Shown: in pieces, positions 9,876 through 20,928 of the stretch
How positions within the stretch are numbered: position 1 is the stretch's first letter
Layout: each line of letters begins with the position of its first letter
NCBI GenBank assembly: GCA_003194525.1
Contig: NBIV01000317.1
Location: 1 to 64,000 of the forward strand
Origin: Gracilariopsis chorda
Taxonomy: Eukaryota > Rhodophyta > Florideophyceae > Gracilariales > Gracilariaceae
Direction: 5' to 3'
DNA: 64,000 nt
Translations under genes and position numbers: made by a program
The notes under the pieces: model-generated
Seen by the model: the letters and a program-made list of their open reading frames with translations, nothing else
The model's database searches: none
Told to the model about the DNA's origin: nothing

Positions 9876-10923
9876 TTAGAAGCCAACACGGAATTGCCAC
9901 GTCAAACGGCTGACCATATGCATGGCGTATCTCGGTCCGCAGTACGTTAGCAAATGCATCCACCCTGTAGTATTATGTAGAGGCAACAATTGAATTACAC
10001 GCAACTCTGTGCGCTCCGCCATATCCATTTGCATTCCATAGAGAGAGACTCTAGGTTTTAAGCCCATCCTGGTGACAACCGTTCCATCAGACAATGTAAG
10101 AGAACGCTCCAAAGAAAAGAAGATATGGACTTGATAACGCTGCCTTTTGTTGAAGCCGTGTCCAAAGCGCCTGAAAGCCGTGCCAGAACAATGCCTTTCG
10201 CGATAAAGGCTATGAGATCGTTTTCGGAGGGCAACTCCCAAAATGCATTCTGCTGTTCAACGACTTGATATGATGTTCCAGATCTTGCTCATCGGAATTA
10301 TCAGCGAATACAACATGCATTAGCACGCTAGGTAGCAGTTCAAACAAGAGATAGGCGGCGGTGGCAGCGTGGATGGAGCGGCCGCGGGGCGGCAAACCGA
10401 TGCAGAAGCGATTTTCAAGGTGATTATCGCGAGTGAGACAACTGGAGCGTTGGAGCACGTGTTGAGAAGGACGGTCTATTGTTATGTCACCGCCTTTCAG
10501 GGATGCCCAACCGCCCTTTCTGGAAATAATCTGTACATGTCACAGTTGACGTACGATTTTACGCACAAGAAAGTCATAGAAAGCAGGGATGCGAATTTGG
10601 TTTCTATAGCACGTTGTGGAAAAGTTGGTGGCCGCAAGGAGAACTGCGGCGCGAGCACGACTGGGTGGGGCACATGGATCAACCTGTATACGGTCGATGT
10701 GCAGAGCGATATTCAAAAGTAGCTGCCACATTCCCAGCAGTGGCTTGTAAGCTGGGTACGGCACTCGTTTGATTTATTCTACATGGGCTTGCAAAGCGGA
10801 AGCATCACCGGAGAATTCACTTGCTGGAGCTTGCATAGGAACATGGTCGTTGAACTCGTCTTGATCGTGACTGTAACCACGGCAGTGGCCGCGACCACGG
10901 CCTCGGCGGCCGCGGAATCTCAT
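9876..10923 (-). pseudogene. Putative Argonaute N-terminal and linker region, multiply frameshifted
   Basis: A start at 10923 opens with an arginine/glycine-rich leader (MRFRGRRGRGRGHCRGY), as in many Argonautes, and stops after 49 codons. Minus-strand segments then follow in changing frames. The best preserved (10241-9876) contains GTAFRRFGHGFNK, then VTRMGLKPRVSLYGMQMDMA. The last phrase resembles the linker-1 strand of Argonaute (RPSL...LNIDVSATAF). The RG-rich start, this linker and the neighbouring PIWI fragments together support the call; the individual segments are weak. Homology to another RG-rich protein cannot be excluded. Confidence 0.4.
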
Positions 10924-11339
10924 TTCTTCTGGTATAGTTCACGTGTGGCACAGTGCATACTGGGTTCAAGCCGGCTCGCTGCCTTCGAACAGACGGGGCT
11001 TGGAAAGCCGCCACTGTTGGTACCGTTGGTACCGATTCGGTACTACGAGTGTACCAACGGTACCGAACAGCAAGCGCGCACTTGGAGCGGAGGATCGCGC
11101 TGGGCCAATGGGTGATGGCAATGCCACTTCATACGCAAATTGATGCTCGGATCAAAAGCAAACGCAAGCATGATGTGGCTGAAAAGAAAGCAACACGTGG
11201 CACAGGACGGGGCCGCTTGAAGCGACTCCTTCTGCAGCGCCACCCGGCGATGCTCGGCAGTCCCGCGACGCGACGTCATACAAGGTGAGTTAGGTACAGT
11301 ACGCTGTAGCGTTGGCACCGTTAGCGTTGCTCCGCGCTG
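10924..11339. other. Upstream region with recurrent GTACCAACGG motif
   Basis: GTACCAACGGTACC lies at 11051-11064, about 130 bp before the RG-rich start at 10923. Two tandem reverse copies (GTTGGTACC) lie at about 11016-11033. The motif is the same as at 2479 and 8252. No gene is recognised in the stretch. Confidence 0.35.
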
Positions 11340-12400
11340 GTTCTCTGCCACCGCACGCAGCTCTTCGCAACCGCGACCGCGTCCGCGTCCGCGTCCGCCC
11401 ACCGTCTTCACGCACCGCCACGGGCGCCACGGAACAGCTCCCCTCCCTGACCGCCTTAATCCGCGCAGGCGACCGACCCTCGTTGCTTCCGCGGCTCATC
11501 GATCCTGCTCTCCCCCAGCAGCTCCTGCAGTCCGACGATGAAGGTCACACCCCGCTGCATTGGGCGCCATTGGCCTCAGCTGCACTTCTTGCCACTCCTC
11601 TACCCCTCGCTACGAGGCTTGGTTGCCTGTCTTCCAATCCCCCACAATTGCAGCATACCCACCCCCCTGCACTAGGCGTACGTGTCAGCGCCTTTGCAGA
11701 ATGTCAGCGCTTTGCTCGATGCCGGGGCAGATTGTTCATTTCGTGGTGCCAATGGATACGACGCACCAACATATGCAACGCAGTATGGAAGGGTAGCCGT
11801 TCTGCCTCTCATTCTTTCCAAATGGCCTGTACTGGCTCGTACTGTCGACAATTAATCTCACACGCTACTGCTATGGGCCGCTTATTATGGTCACCATCAC
11901 TGCGTCACTTGCCTTGCAGTTGTTCATGCAGCCGATATAGATGCCGTCGATCGCAGGGTGCCACAGCACTACACAGAGCTTTGCAGAGGAATCATCACTT
12001 GGTAGCCAATGCGCATGTTATGCTGGTGCAGACGCCTCCATCACAGATGTCCTAGGAAACACGCCCTACCAATTAGCGCCGTTCCAAAAGAAACCTTCAC
12101 GCAACTCTTGCTCTAATCCGTGTACCAACCTTGAAGATGTTGGTACGCGAATTAGAGCAATTGCGTGAAGGTTTCTTGTGCACTGCACAGGCGGCACGAG
12201 GTCGCGCAAAGCATCCAGCGCGCTACGGTCCTGTTCTGTATCCCAAATGTCCGTGCAGTAATTACGATATGCGGCAGGAGAAGAAATCGATCGTTAAATT
12301 TTTAGTTCTTTTAGCAGATACTGCACTCGAATTTTCTATCGGCGGTGGCTTTTGCTCTAGCGCGCACTGTAAACTCGGGCCCGACGCGCAGTGGATAACA
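11340..12400 (+). pseudogene. Ankyrin-repeat protein pseudogene
   Basis: Ankyrin phrases appear in order but in three frames: LTALIRAGDRPSLLPRLI then SDDEGHTPLHWA near 11440-11575; SALLDAGADCSFRGANGYDAP near 11700-11760; LLLWAAYYGHHHCV near 11860; ATALHRALQRNHHLVANA near 11960-12020; AGADASITDVLGNTPYQLA near 12025-12080. These are about five consecutive repeats with the TPLH and GAD signatures. Frame changes near 11580, 11815, 11950 and 12020 show decay. The order and the GNTP-type last repeat recall ankyrin-DHHC palmitoyltransferases, but no DHHC motif can be read downstream, so only the repeat assignment is secure. Confidence 0.65.
12088..12177. repeat. Long near-perfect hairpin
   Basis: The left arm (12088-12129) and right arm (12139-12177) pair over about 37 positions, with two mismatches, one 3-nt bulge and a 9-nt loop. 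The hairpin sits at the end of the last ankyrin repeat. It reads as a local inverted duplication of coding sequence. Confidence 0.85.
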
Positions 12401-13594
12401 CGGATTCTTTAACACGTTTTTTATTGTGTCTAATGCTAACTGAGAGATTTTGGCTTTCTTGGAATCTGGTTTGTGTGTGCGTCACTGCAAAAGTGCTGTT
12501 TATTCTATCAAAGCTGCGCCACTGCGCCTCAGCTAGACTCAAAGCTGTCAAATCCAGCGTTCAGGCTTGGACAAGACTCTTCTTGCTGTGTATCTACGTT
12601 TTGCTATGGTAACTATTTTAATCTTGGGATACTCTTGATCGCGTCAATTATTATGCTTGTGCAATACGCGCATGTTTTTGCTCTGATTTGCACCCTCTTT
12701 ATTCGATAAAAGGAAGAGTTATGGACAAAAAGAGAGATTGTATTAGCTGGAAAGCTTCTTAAGCTAGAAAGAATCGTAAGATGGCGTAAATGCTTCTAGC
12801 GCTGCTATTGTAGAGCTTGCAGTGCAGAACAGGAGCTCCAAGAGTAAACGAAATCAGCGTTAGGTAATCGGAAGAAGTTAAGGCCAGCCGAGAGAATTTA
12901 GTCTCAAAAGCGAACTCTGTTTTTGCGCTGCATATTTGCGAGCATGCTTGACGCAAGTATTGACATTTTTTTTTAAAAAATGGAGGGCATCTACGGGATC
13001 GTGTGGAAAATCCAGGTCTTATCTAAGCAGTTGTGTTGCATACTAGAAGCGAAAAGTAAAGAAATTGCTTGAACTTGGTGCAACGTACCAGCACAGCTAT
13101 GTAAGATGTGTATGTAAATTGCGGTGACGCGGTTTTGTTTTGTCATTGGGCGGCTTCTGGAATTCTTTTTTGCCAATAGCATGCACGCAAACTCACCAAA
13201 TCAGTAATTTCGAGTGTGGTTGAACTGCAAAAACCGGTGGAGATTTGCCATCGTCGGAACTGCTGCACACAAAGTACGAACTTCGTACTACGAAGCGCAT
13301 CAAAAATATTCACAGAATCATTTTCTCCCAATTCTAGTCATGAATTTCGGTGACCGGTTGGTTGAGCCTGCTGAGACCTCTCTCTCAATTTTGGTATTTG
13401 CACCGAGGGCACAATTTGATTTTTAATTTGTTGTACACGTGACGTTGGCCGTCACACCTGGCAGAAGCTCAGAAAACTGAAACATGTATATTTAGCAATT
13501 TGGCCTTTTCAAGATGAAATAATACTCCCAATTACTCGCTCATTAATTCTTTTCAATGGTCTTCAACCTAGCTAGGGAACAATTGAAACGCTTT
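12401..13594. other. No recognisable gene
   Basis: AT-richer DNA with only short open frames and no motifs. It includes the 3' flank of the cysteine-rich gene that ends at 13595. Confidence 0.4.
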
Positions 13595-15566
13595 CTATAT
13601 TGGAGATGCTGGCACACAGACTTTGACTTCACTGCACACCAAATGTTCTCCTTCACACGCAATGTTTTCTTCCACAGAGCATTGTTCGAACAAACCGACA
13701 GAACGCTGGCATACGTATGAGCCATTCTTAGGCAAGCATGAAAGAGGGAAAATGTTCGAGATAAACTGGACATTTGGATCTCTATCGACTTGTGCCACAC
13801 ACCTTGGTTCATGTGGTCGAGCATACGGATTGCAAGAATCACCGATATTGAGAGAAAGGGAAGGGTCAAAGCATCGTCTATGGAATGGCTTCTCTCTGAA
13901 GGATGGGTCGCACTGTAGGTCTCCAATACATGAATCATCATTCACACATAGACCACCTATTCCTCGCTTCGGTCGGCACACACTGACACTTTCTCCCAAG
14001 AAATTTTGTAAGCATTGCAATTTGTCTTCGCATTCCTGTATGATCAGTTCACACAATTACGTATGGTTAGTAGAGCGTTGGGCGTCCCGAAAGCAAATAC
14101 ATAAAGACAGTGAAACTTACCAGTTGGAACTGGGCAGATCTAAAGCACGGTTGCCACAATCCCCTCTTCAACACCGGAAGAAGACAGAACTTGCTTCTCT
14201 CAGATGTTTCAGGATCACTTGTGCATACTGTTCCAGGCACACAAGACAGTTCAGAACAGTTCCCGTTCAGCGGTGCAAAAGTAATGGGAACGGGGGAGGG
14301 GGACTCCGTTCGTTGACAGGTACCATCCACGCAAAAGGATCCATCTTCGCACTTGAAGCGGAGTTGATCTGGGCATGGCGCAGCAACCGGTAAAACTTTC
14401 ATGCAAGTGTGCAGCGGTGGCGGCAAAAACCGAAAGCCCGGGAGTCGCATGACGCCAGGCGCCTCCGCACAGACAGCCCCACGCGGGCAAACAGCAAACT
14501 CCGCTCCATTGCAAGGATTACCCAAAGGTACAACCTGTCGACGAAGTCTGCACGCAAACGTTCCTGAAAAATGCTTCGTTCTGTTCAACGACCGACGACA
14601 CTCGCGAAGATTGCCGAGATCGTCGGGCGGACATCGACTTAGTGGAGAGTTGGGCGTGCAGAAATGTCGGGAGGAATCCGGCGTTTTCGCACGTTGAACG
14701 CATTTGAAGCGACGCCCCACTCGACCACAGCTCAATCCCCTTCGAGCATCGCATTTATCGCTCGTGGGATCGCACGGAGCTCCCAATTCGCGTATGAGAT
14801 CGGTTTCGAGAACACAGACACCAGTGCGACTAGTTGGTCTGTTACAGAGAAGGTCGACCGTGCGAGGCGTTCGGAGGGGAAGTAGAACGGTGCGGCATTG
14901 TTCATCGTCGGTGCATTTCTCGCCAGCCTTTTGAAGTCGTTGGCAGATGCCCGGCTTCTCTCCAAAGCTGCCGGAGCTGACGCAGAAGCCCTCGCACTCG
15001 AAGTTCTCCGGTTCGAGCTCGCATAATCCACCAGGCGGTCGCTTCGCTGTGCATTGGTTGAAATTTGAACGACAGTAAAAGCCACGTTGTTGCTGGCATT
15101 GGCGATCAAATTGACAGAAGTCCCCTTCAAATCCGAAGGAGAACGGTCGACACGTAGGTTCGATCTCACATAAGAGATCTCCCTGACAGGGTCTCGTGGC
15201 TGTCAAAGGACAGCTCGCACCAGAGGGTAGTTGGCGAAGGCATTTGATTCTCCCAGGGTTTAAATCGTCAAGGAAGCCACAGAACGTGCCTTCCTCACAT
15301 TCGGTGAGACCCACATTGAGGCAATCGGAGCCTTCGGGCAAGCGGGGAACACAAGTGGAAGCTTCTGGCGAGCCGCCACCGAAGAAGAAGTCGTCCTGCG
15401 CCGAAGCCGGGGGCTGGCAGAACTGGTCGGGCGCGCATTCGACATGGGAGAGACATGACTGCGGGGAAGTGATGAGCTGGTTGGGGGGGATGGGAGTCTG
15501 GCGCCGCGTGGCGGTCGCGAGGGAGAGGTGGGCCACGAAGAGCACTAGAAGTGGTACTAAAGCCAT
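13595..15566 (-). CDS. Secreted cysteine-rich protein, two exons
   Basis: Exon 1 is 15566-14121 and exon 2 is 14035-13595. The intron (14120-14036, 85 nt) has GTAAGT at the donor, CTACTAAC upstream of the acceptor, CAG at the acceptor and phase 0. Splicing joins FQL to ECEDKLQC, and the product is 628 residues. The start at 15566 is chosen because it begins a typical signal peptide (MALVPLLVLFVAHLSLATA); an upstream in-frame ATG at 15761 would spoil it. The mature protein is built of many short Cys modules of the type C-x(5-7)-C-x(3-5)-FC or LC, each followed by a Pro/Gly-rich turn, resembling EGF- or Dickkopf-like disulfide modules without matching one exactly. No transmembrane segment is seen, so it is probably extracellular or wall-associated. 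Ligand and function are unknown. It is the best preserved spliced gene in the window. Confidence 0.85.
14036..14120 (-). other. Spliceosomal intron of the cysteine-rich gene
   Basis: GTAAGT donor, CAG acceptor, and a CTACTAAC branch-point-like sequence about 28 nt before the acceptor. Removing it restores the cysteine spacing pattern without a frame change. Confidence 0.8.
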
Positions 15567-17070
15567 GGCGAGGTGTGCGCAGTGTACGGTGTACAAGGGT
15601 AGGGTTGGTGAACGGAGGCGGGGCGATGCATGAGGCGTCTTTTGAAGCGGATGGGATCGACGCGGCTGTGTGTTTACAGCATTCAAACTGTAGTATGTAC
15701 ACATACGGCGGGTATCGACGTGGGAATGCGCTGCTGGCACGTCTGAATTCGGCGCTCGCACGAGAGCTGCGAAACTGGTTCAGCCAGTCCGACACAGCAG
15801 AAAAGATTTGAACACCGTTGATTCTGTGGGCTAACCCGTCGTAGGGTTATTGTCGTGCAAACGGCAGTCGTTTCTTCTCGGAATTGCGTTCTTGTACAAT
15901 CAGGAACAAAGGGCAAAACGAGAGAATAGGGGCCTTGTGCAGTGGAAGGATTATGAGATTGTAGCTACACTATGCGGATTCCAACGTCTCTTCGTTGGAA
16001 GAAGCTCTTCTCTGTACGAGGAACTTCAGTACCCAAAATGTGTGTAGTCTCTTGTCCCGGTCTAGGGTACAAGAAACTGCACAGATCACCCGTATTTATC
16101 TGCGGAGATGCACGCATCGGTGGCGTCCAGCGCCGCCGCAAGTTGTGCAAATCAGCTTGAGACTACAAAGAGCTATCTGTAAACAAAAACAAAAGAAAAA
16201 ACAATCTTCCACGTCTGTCCACGTCCACCCAATTCCATAGAGCCAACAGTTATCTACCCTTCGGTACTGTAAATTTTCTGAAACTGGTAGACGTGCTCTT
16301 ACTATCGTGGTTTCTGTCAGCCCAAAGCGGGAGGACAACCAACTGGTATAGCTTACAAGGGTAGAGAATAACCTGCGAGGACTTTAGGGAGCAATCCCCG
16401 ATTCGCAATATCACTCAAGCAATTGTGTAAAAATTTATTGCGACTCCTCTTTATTATATTGTTACCTCAGATGTAGAGTAGAGACACTAGCACTAAGTAG
16501 TACACTAAGACCAGCTAGCGGAATGCGCGGCAAATTTTGCGCAGGAGCGAGCGGCGCGAATCTCCTAATTGGCCAGTAAAATGCAACCTATTGGACGTAG
16601 TGTCAACAATTACGAACAAGTAGAATGACGATGGTTTTGGCAAACATTTGGTCTTCAGTTGAGGACATATCCGGAATGAATTGCAGATGTGTTTTCTTCT
16701 CCTTGCATTCTCACTCGGTTGTGTAAGAGATCCAGTACCGGCTCTACACCAAACTATTGGTTGTGTGGACATTTCGCGCAGCGCACAGGGTCCGTTCGAA
16801 GAGGAGAAAACGCAGTGAGAAGTCCTCCCTCTTCGTCACTGTTCCCCGCCCTTGGCAGGCAGTGCCAAGCGCGACTCAGGAGTTTATTTTAGCTCATCCT
16901 CGGAGCAGCGCGAGCTGCACGAGGCTCATGTCAGCGTAAGTAGTTGTTGAGCTTACGTCAGTAGTGCAACTCAGTAGTGCAACACAAACACTGCCCGAAA
17001 GAGGTCATGTACCACAGCGCATACTTCTTGGTAGGTTGTAGCTAAAATATGTCTAAAATGCGCTTCATTG

Positions 17071-17114
17071 TAAAAACATTGTACGTAATATATATTATAC
17101 ATTCAATGTTTTTA
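17071..17114. repeat. AT-rich stem-loop
   Basis: TAAAAACATTG (17071-17081) pairs perfectly with CAATGTTTTTA (17104-17114) around a 22-nt AT-rich loop. It may be the remnant of a small foldback element. Confidence 0.6.
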
Positions 17115-17345
17115 TAAAGAAGGTTTTAGAGTCTTCCAAAGTATGGCCGTATGCAACTGTCTACACAGCACTTGTGAAGAACTGCACTTGCTTCAGGCCA
17201 CGAAAAACTAAGATCCGCAGTTCAACTGAGCTTTGTGATAATTTTTATTCGTAACATTTTGAGAAATTGAATGGAATGTTTTTCTCTATCGCAAGCTGTG
17301 TGTTGCAAGGGCAAGCTTTGAGGACTAAGATGCGCACGGCAGTGT

Positions 17346-17391
17346 CTAAGATTTACGTGTACGCTGATCTCAGCGTACACGTAAATCTTAG
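17346..17391. repeat. Perfect 46-bp palindrome
   Basis: Two 22-nt arms (17346-17367 and 17370-17391) are exact reverse complements separated by only 2 nt. The left arm begins CTAAGATTTACGTGTACGC. Weaker complementarity continues outward (gcacggca on the left, gtgccg on the right). Confidence 0.9.
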
Positions 17392-18742
17392 ATTCTTATA
17401 TCTTAGACGTGCCGAGGCATGTTTGTTAGCTCTGTAACGAATACCTGTCAACCACCACATGGCGGCAGTGAGCGCCTCGGATGGAGAACTTGTATTCCTC
17501 GTGAAACATCGCATGAGAAAATAGGGTGCAGCTCATTTCAGATTATATTGAGGGAGTTGCAACGTTTTTCGCCACCTGTAAAGATTCAATTAGACGACTG
17601 AAGTCGAGTAACTAAAAGGAAAACCTCCATCTGTCTTGCGTCAAATGGCATCTTACTCCTTCGTACAGGTCTTTTGTTATTGCGATTCTTCTCAGATGTT
17701 TGCCTTACCAGCGATACCACTCTCAAACACTGCAATGCATGGACTGATTACGCTTCTCGGCGAAAGACGGAATCTTTTCGGAAAGAAGCATCTTAGCTAG
17801 TCATCATGCTACTTTTTGATACTTATGAGTCATCGCAAGCTAGAGCTTAAGGCATAGTAGATAGTCAAGCATAGTTTTGCAGCTTGAAGTGAACTAAAAA
17901 CACTCCAAATATTCTTTCGGAGTACAACAAATGAAGTATCGCTAGGCTACTTTGTTGCTCATATGTAGAGTTGTAGATGACCTCAGGTGGTTACATCGCG
18001 AACAAGTGCAGCTTTTGAAATCATTTCAAAGGTAATAGAGTACATCTTAAACCATGTGAAAATTTGCTTTTTTGTGTTGGCACACTGCTTGTCAAGCTCT
18101 AGTAGTTATACGAATTCGGTATTCTAATGGATTCGGCCGTGCATAATTTAACAACATGCAACGTCTTCAACCTTCCCTGAGTATGAACTTTGTTCTGCTA
18201 CAGCTAATTTTGATGTTACGAAGTGAGAGTATTATTTTTGCTTTATGAATTTTTGTATCTACTGAAAGAAAGATAGGGAGAGTTTAGCAGTGTATACTTG
18301 TTGAAAACACCTCAAGGCTCGTTTGGATTTACTGGATGGCCAACAAATGTAAGTACGTTTTCTACAAAGCGACCGGAGCTGGAAGCTCATCTGTCCCATA
18401 TTAACCCCGTTCTTTTTCTCACGAAAGGGTGAAGAAGACCGTTCTTTATGATGCTGAAACTGAAAATATTCAGAAAGGATGATAAAACGGACATAAGTAA
18501 GACAGAAAGAACACTTTGTGACGCATATTATTGGCTACATTTTGCAATATAGAGTGACGTTCTTCAAAAAAATATAAGTGTACAACTTCTGTAGAGTAGA
18601 GGGCAATTCAGCTGTTGAAAAGATGTTGTGTGCGTTTGTCTTGCTGCCGTTTCTTCTGTAAACCTTACTTGGTCCCCACTTCTGACACTTCATGTTCGCA
18701 GCGAGTTGTCCAAAGGAACCACCGTGAACTCTTCCTCGCAGC

Positions 18743-18749
18743 TATAAAA
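18743..18749 (+). promoter_or_regulatory. TATA box of the two-pass membrane protein gene
   Basis: TATAAAA lies 65-70 bp before the ATG at 18814. It would be only about 17 bp before the in-frame ATG at 18766, which argues for 18814 as the start. Confidence 0.5.
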
Positions 18750-18813
18750 GGTAAGATACCGAGCGATGGTCCGTCTCGCACGCAAGAAAAAGCACCCTAT
18801 CACATTCATCGGT

Positions 18814-19401
18814 ATGACTTCGAACATGCCGCCGTCACCATCCACGGAGTCGCAGCAGCCTCGTACATCTGCGCCGAAATCATTGACGAACACTCCCGAA
18901 GTGCAACAAACATGCACTTCTTCACCCTCTGCACCGCCGCATTCCTCGATTCAATATGATCGCACTGTCCCCACTTCACCACCTCAGGCCGCCTACAGCA
19001 CGCCAGTCCCAAACCAGGCCGTCTACAATCCCAGCGTTCCTGGTCAGTTTCCGTATCATACGAACGTGCCGCAACCAACAATGGCAGTTGGGCAGGATCA
19101 GAAGAAACAGTATGCCCCTTCAAATGCCATGCCTGCTGGAAGCACAGCGCTGCCCGCGCAGTCAGAGATGTGTGGGCAAGGCGCTGTCGAAGACGGAAAT
19201 GGTGAGGAATGTCAATATTTTGTCATAGGTTTCTTTACTGCGCTTCTGATCGATGTGTTCGTATTTTTCTTCTTCTGTTGTGCTGAACAAGCTGGAATCA
19301 TTGGAAAGAAAAAGAAATCGTTCATGTTCGGAGCCATTGCAGGATGCGTGGTCAATCTGATTGCGGTTATCGTTATCTTTGTTGTTATTACGAGGGGCTG
19401 A
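18814..19401 (+). CDS. Small two-pass membrane protein with Pro/Ser/Gln-rich N-terminus
   Basis: 195 residues. Residues 1-130 are low-complexity (Pro, Ser, Thr, Gln, with repeated VPNQ/VPGQ turns and Tyr), as in cytosolic tails of small scaffold proteins. Two hydrophobic helices follow: about 135-156 (FFTALLIDVFVFFFFCC, ending in a Cys pair that could be acylated) and about 171-192 (GAIAGCVVNLIAVIVIFVV). A short basic loop, GKKKKS, joins them. The protein ends just after the second helix. No family is recognised. The start was chosen from the TATA box 65-70 bp upstream. The intact frame, promoter position and topology together support a real gene. Confidence 0.65.
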   Translation: MTSNMPPSPSTESQQPRTSAPKSLTNTPEVQQTCTSSPSAPPHSSIQYDRTVPTSPPQAAYSTPVPNQAVYNPSVPGQFPYHTNVPQPTMAVGQDQKKQYAPSNAMPAGSTALPAQSEMCGQGAVEDGNGEECQYFVIGFFTALLIDVFVFFFFCCAEQAGIIGKKKKSFMFGAIAGCVVNLIAVIVIFVVITRG

Positions 19402-20529
19402 GAGTAGCGTTTTACACCGTAATTCACTGCATGCAGGCCAAAAGGGCGCTATAGTCGATACAAATGAGTTTAAAATGGCTGCAGCACCTTACTGCTAGAA
19501 AGCAAACCTGATCGGCAAACATTTAAGGCTGCGTTCGTCTTTGTTGTCTGCAGAACGTGCTAGGCTCGTTGCGAAGACCTGATCATGACAATACCTACTT
19601 ACTGTGAGAAGCACGCTTCGGACGGTGTTTTAATTGACAATCTATCTACCAGGGTGTACGAGTTAGATACACATAGATATCTACGTTGTATAAGAATGTA
19701 TTTCTGCACACAGGAGTTCACTACTTCCCTTGGTATTCCTGTCTCCTGTTTTCTACCCCCATCGTTCTCTGCTTGACGTAGTTCGGACTAGAGCTATAAA
19801 TACCAAACTAGCAGATACAACGTAACGAACGAATGCCAACAATGAATATATCTAACATATATGACTTCAAATTTAGCGGTAGCCTCAAAGCTTTGAATCA
19901 CTCGTTGTGCTCCACCGTAAGTGTGGTAACGGAGTCCCTCTCTTACACAATGACGTTGAGCTTGCCAGAATCGTCGTAGTTAGTGAACTGGACAGAAATA
20001 TTGTAGCGTTTTCGTCAACCGAACACGTTTTGCTGTAAGAGTGCATCATCGTCGGATAGGTGATTTTAAAATAGAGCAATAGCCACAAATGTATGTTGAC
20101 GTGTAGCCTTAATTAAAACTCAAAGCAGGAATACCGTCAGAACCAAACTGTGAGGACGACCTCTTGTTTGATGAACGGAATCGTATTGGTAGACAGGGCG
20201 AGTGCGAATTGTCCGCTCTGTCACAAAGCACCGCTTAGCTTGGCGTGTGCGCACCAGGCCCACATACACCCACACGGCAAAAGCGCTCCCGACGGTCGGC
20301 GTGGAGCATGGCTCTCGAGGCTATCCGTTGTTGCCACAATCTGGACAACCAAATAGGTCTAGGCCCTTTCTACATCAAGGAATAGACAGTCTCAAATTTG
20401 TCCCTTATCCGAGATTCTGGGGTCGCCCAAGATGCAACCACAACCAAAAGAGCTCCTGAGTCTAGCTTTCAGATCTCAACCTCCCCCATACTATAATGAT
20501 TTGCTTAAGGAAAGCTGGGAGCGAACTTC
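19402..20529. other. No recognisable gene
   Basis: Only short open frames without motifs. The stretch lies between the membrane-protein gene and the first satellite fragment. Confidence 0.4.
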
Positions 20530-20731
20530 AGCCACGGGTGGTGCTGCGCACCGTTGAGCACGGGTGACTTTGGGGATCTGGAGGCCACCTGAGCTCGCTA
20601 TTATTCATAAACGGTCTGCAAACCAATGTGAGCCGCGAAACCGAGAGTGCCATTGAGAAGTCAGAAGATATAGACGGTACTCCGCGAAGATATGTGATGC
20701 AATGTACAGCTATAAATTTCGAATGATACAG
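20530..20731 (-). repeat. Satellite unit, 5' part, cut by a Harbinger insertion
   Basis: This segment aligns by eye (roughly 75%) with the reverse complement of 35270-35450 in the second satellite array. The homology stops at about 20728 inside a unit and resumes at 23546 (GCTTAAGCC). The 2.8 kb between is the inserted Harbinger element. Confidence 0.65.
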
Positions 20732-20928
20732 TGGGCAACTCCTGAAATCACATAATGCGTTTCTACTCTTTAACACAAAATTAGCGCAAAAGAGAAGTAA
20801 GCTACCTCCAGGCATCCAGAAAACACATTCGCCCAAAAAGCGCCCCCTACGTCTAATTAAGAACAACTATTAGTACAGCAATGAGCCAGGCTTCGTTGGC
20901 GCCATGTTGAGGTGAAGCCCATCACGCA

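Larger units (their letters stand above)
15567..18742. other. No recognisable gene; two palindromes
   Basis: Short open frames only. The stretch contains a stem-loop at 17071-17114 and a perfect 46-bp palindrome at 17346-17391, listed separately. An AT-rich background without coding bias suggests intergenic or old mobile DNA. Confidence 0.4.
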
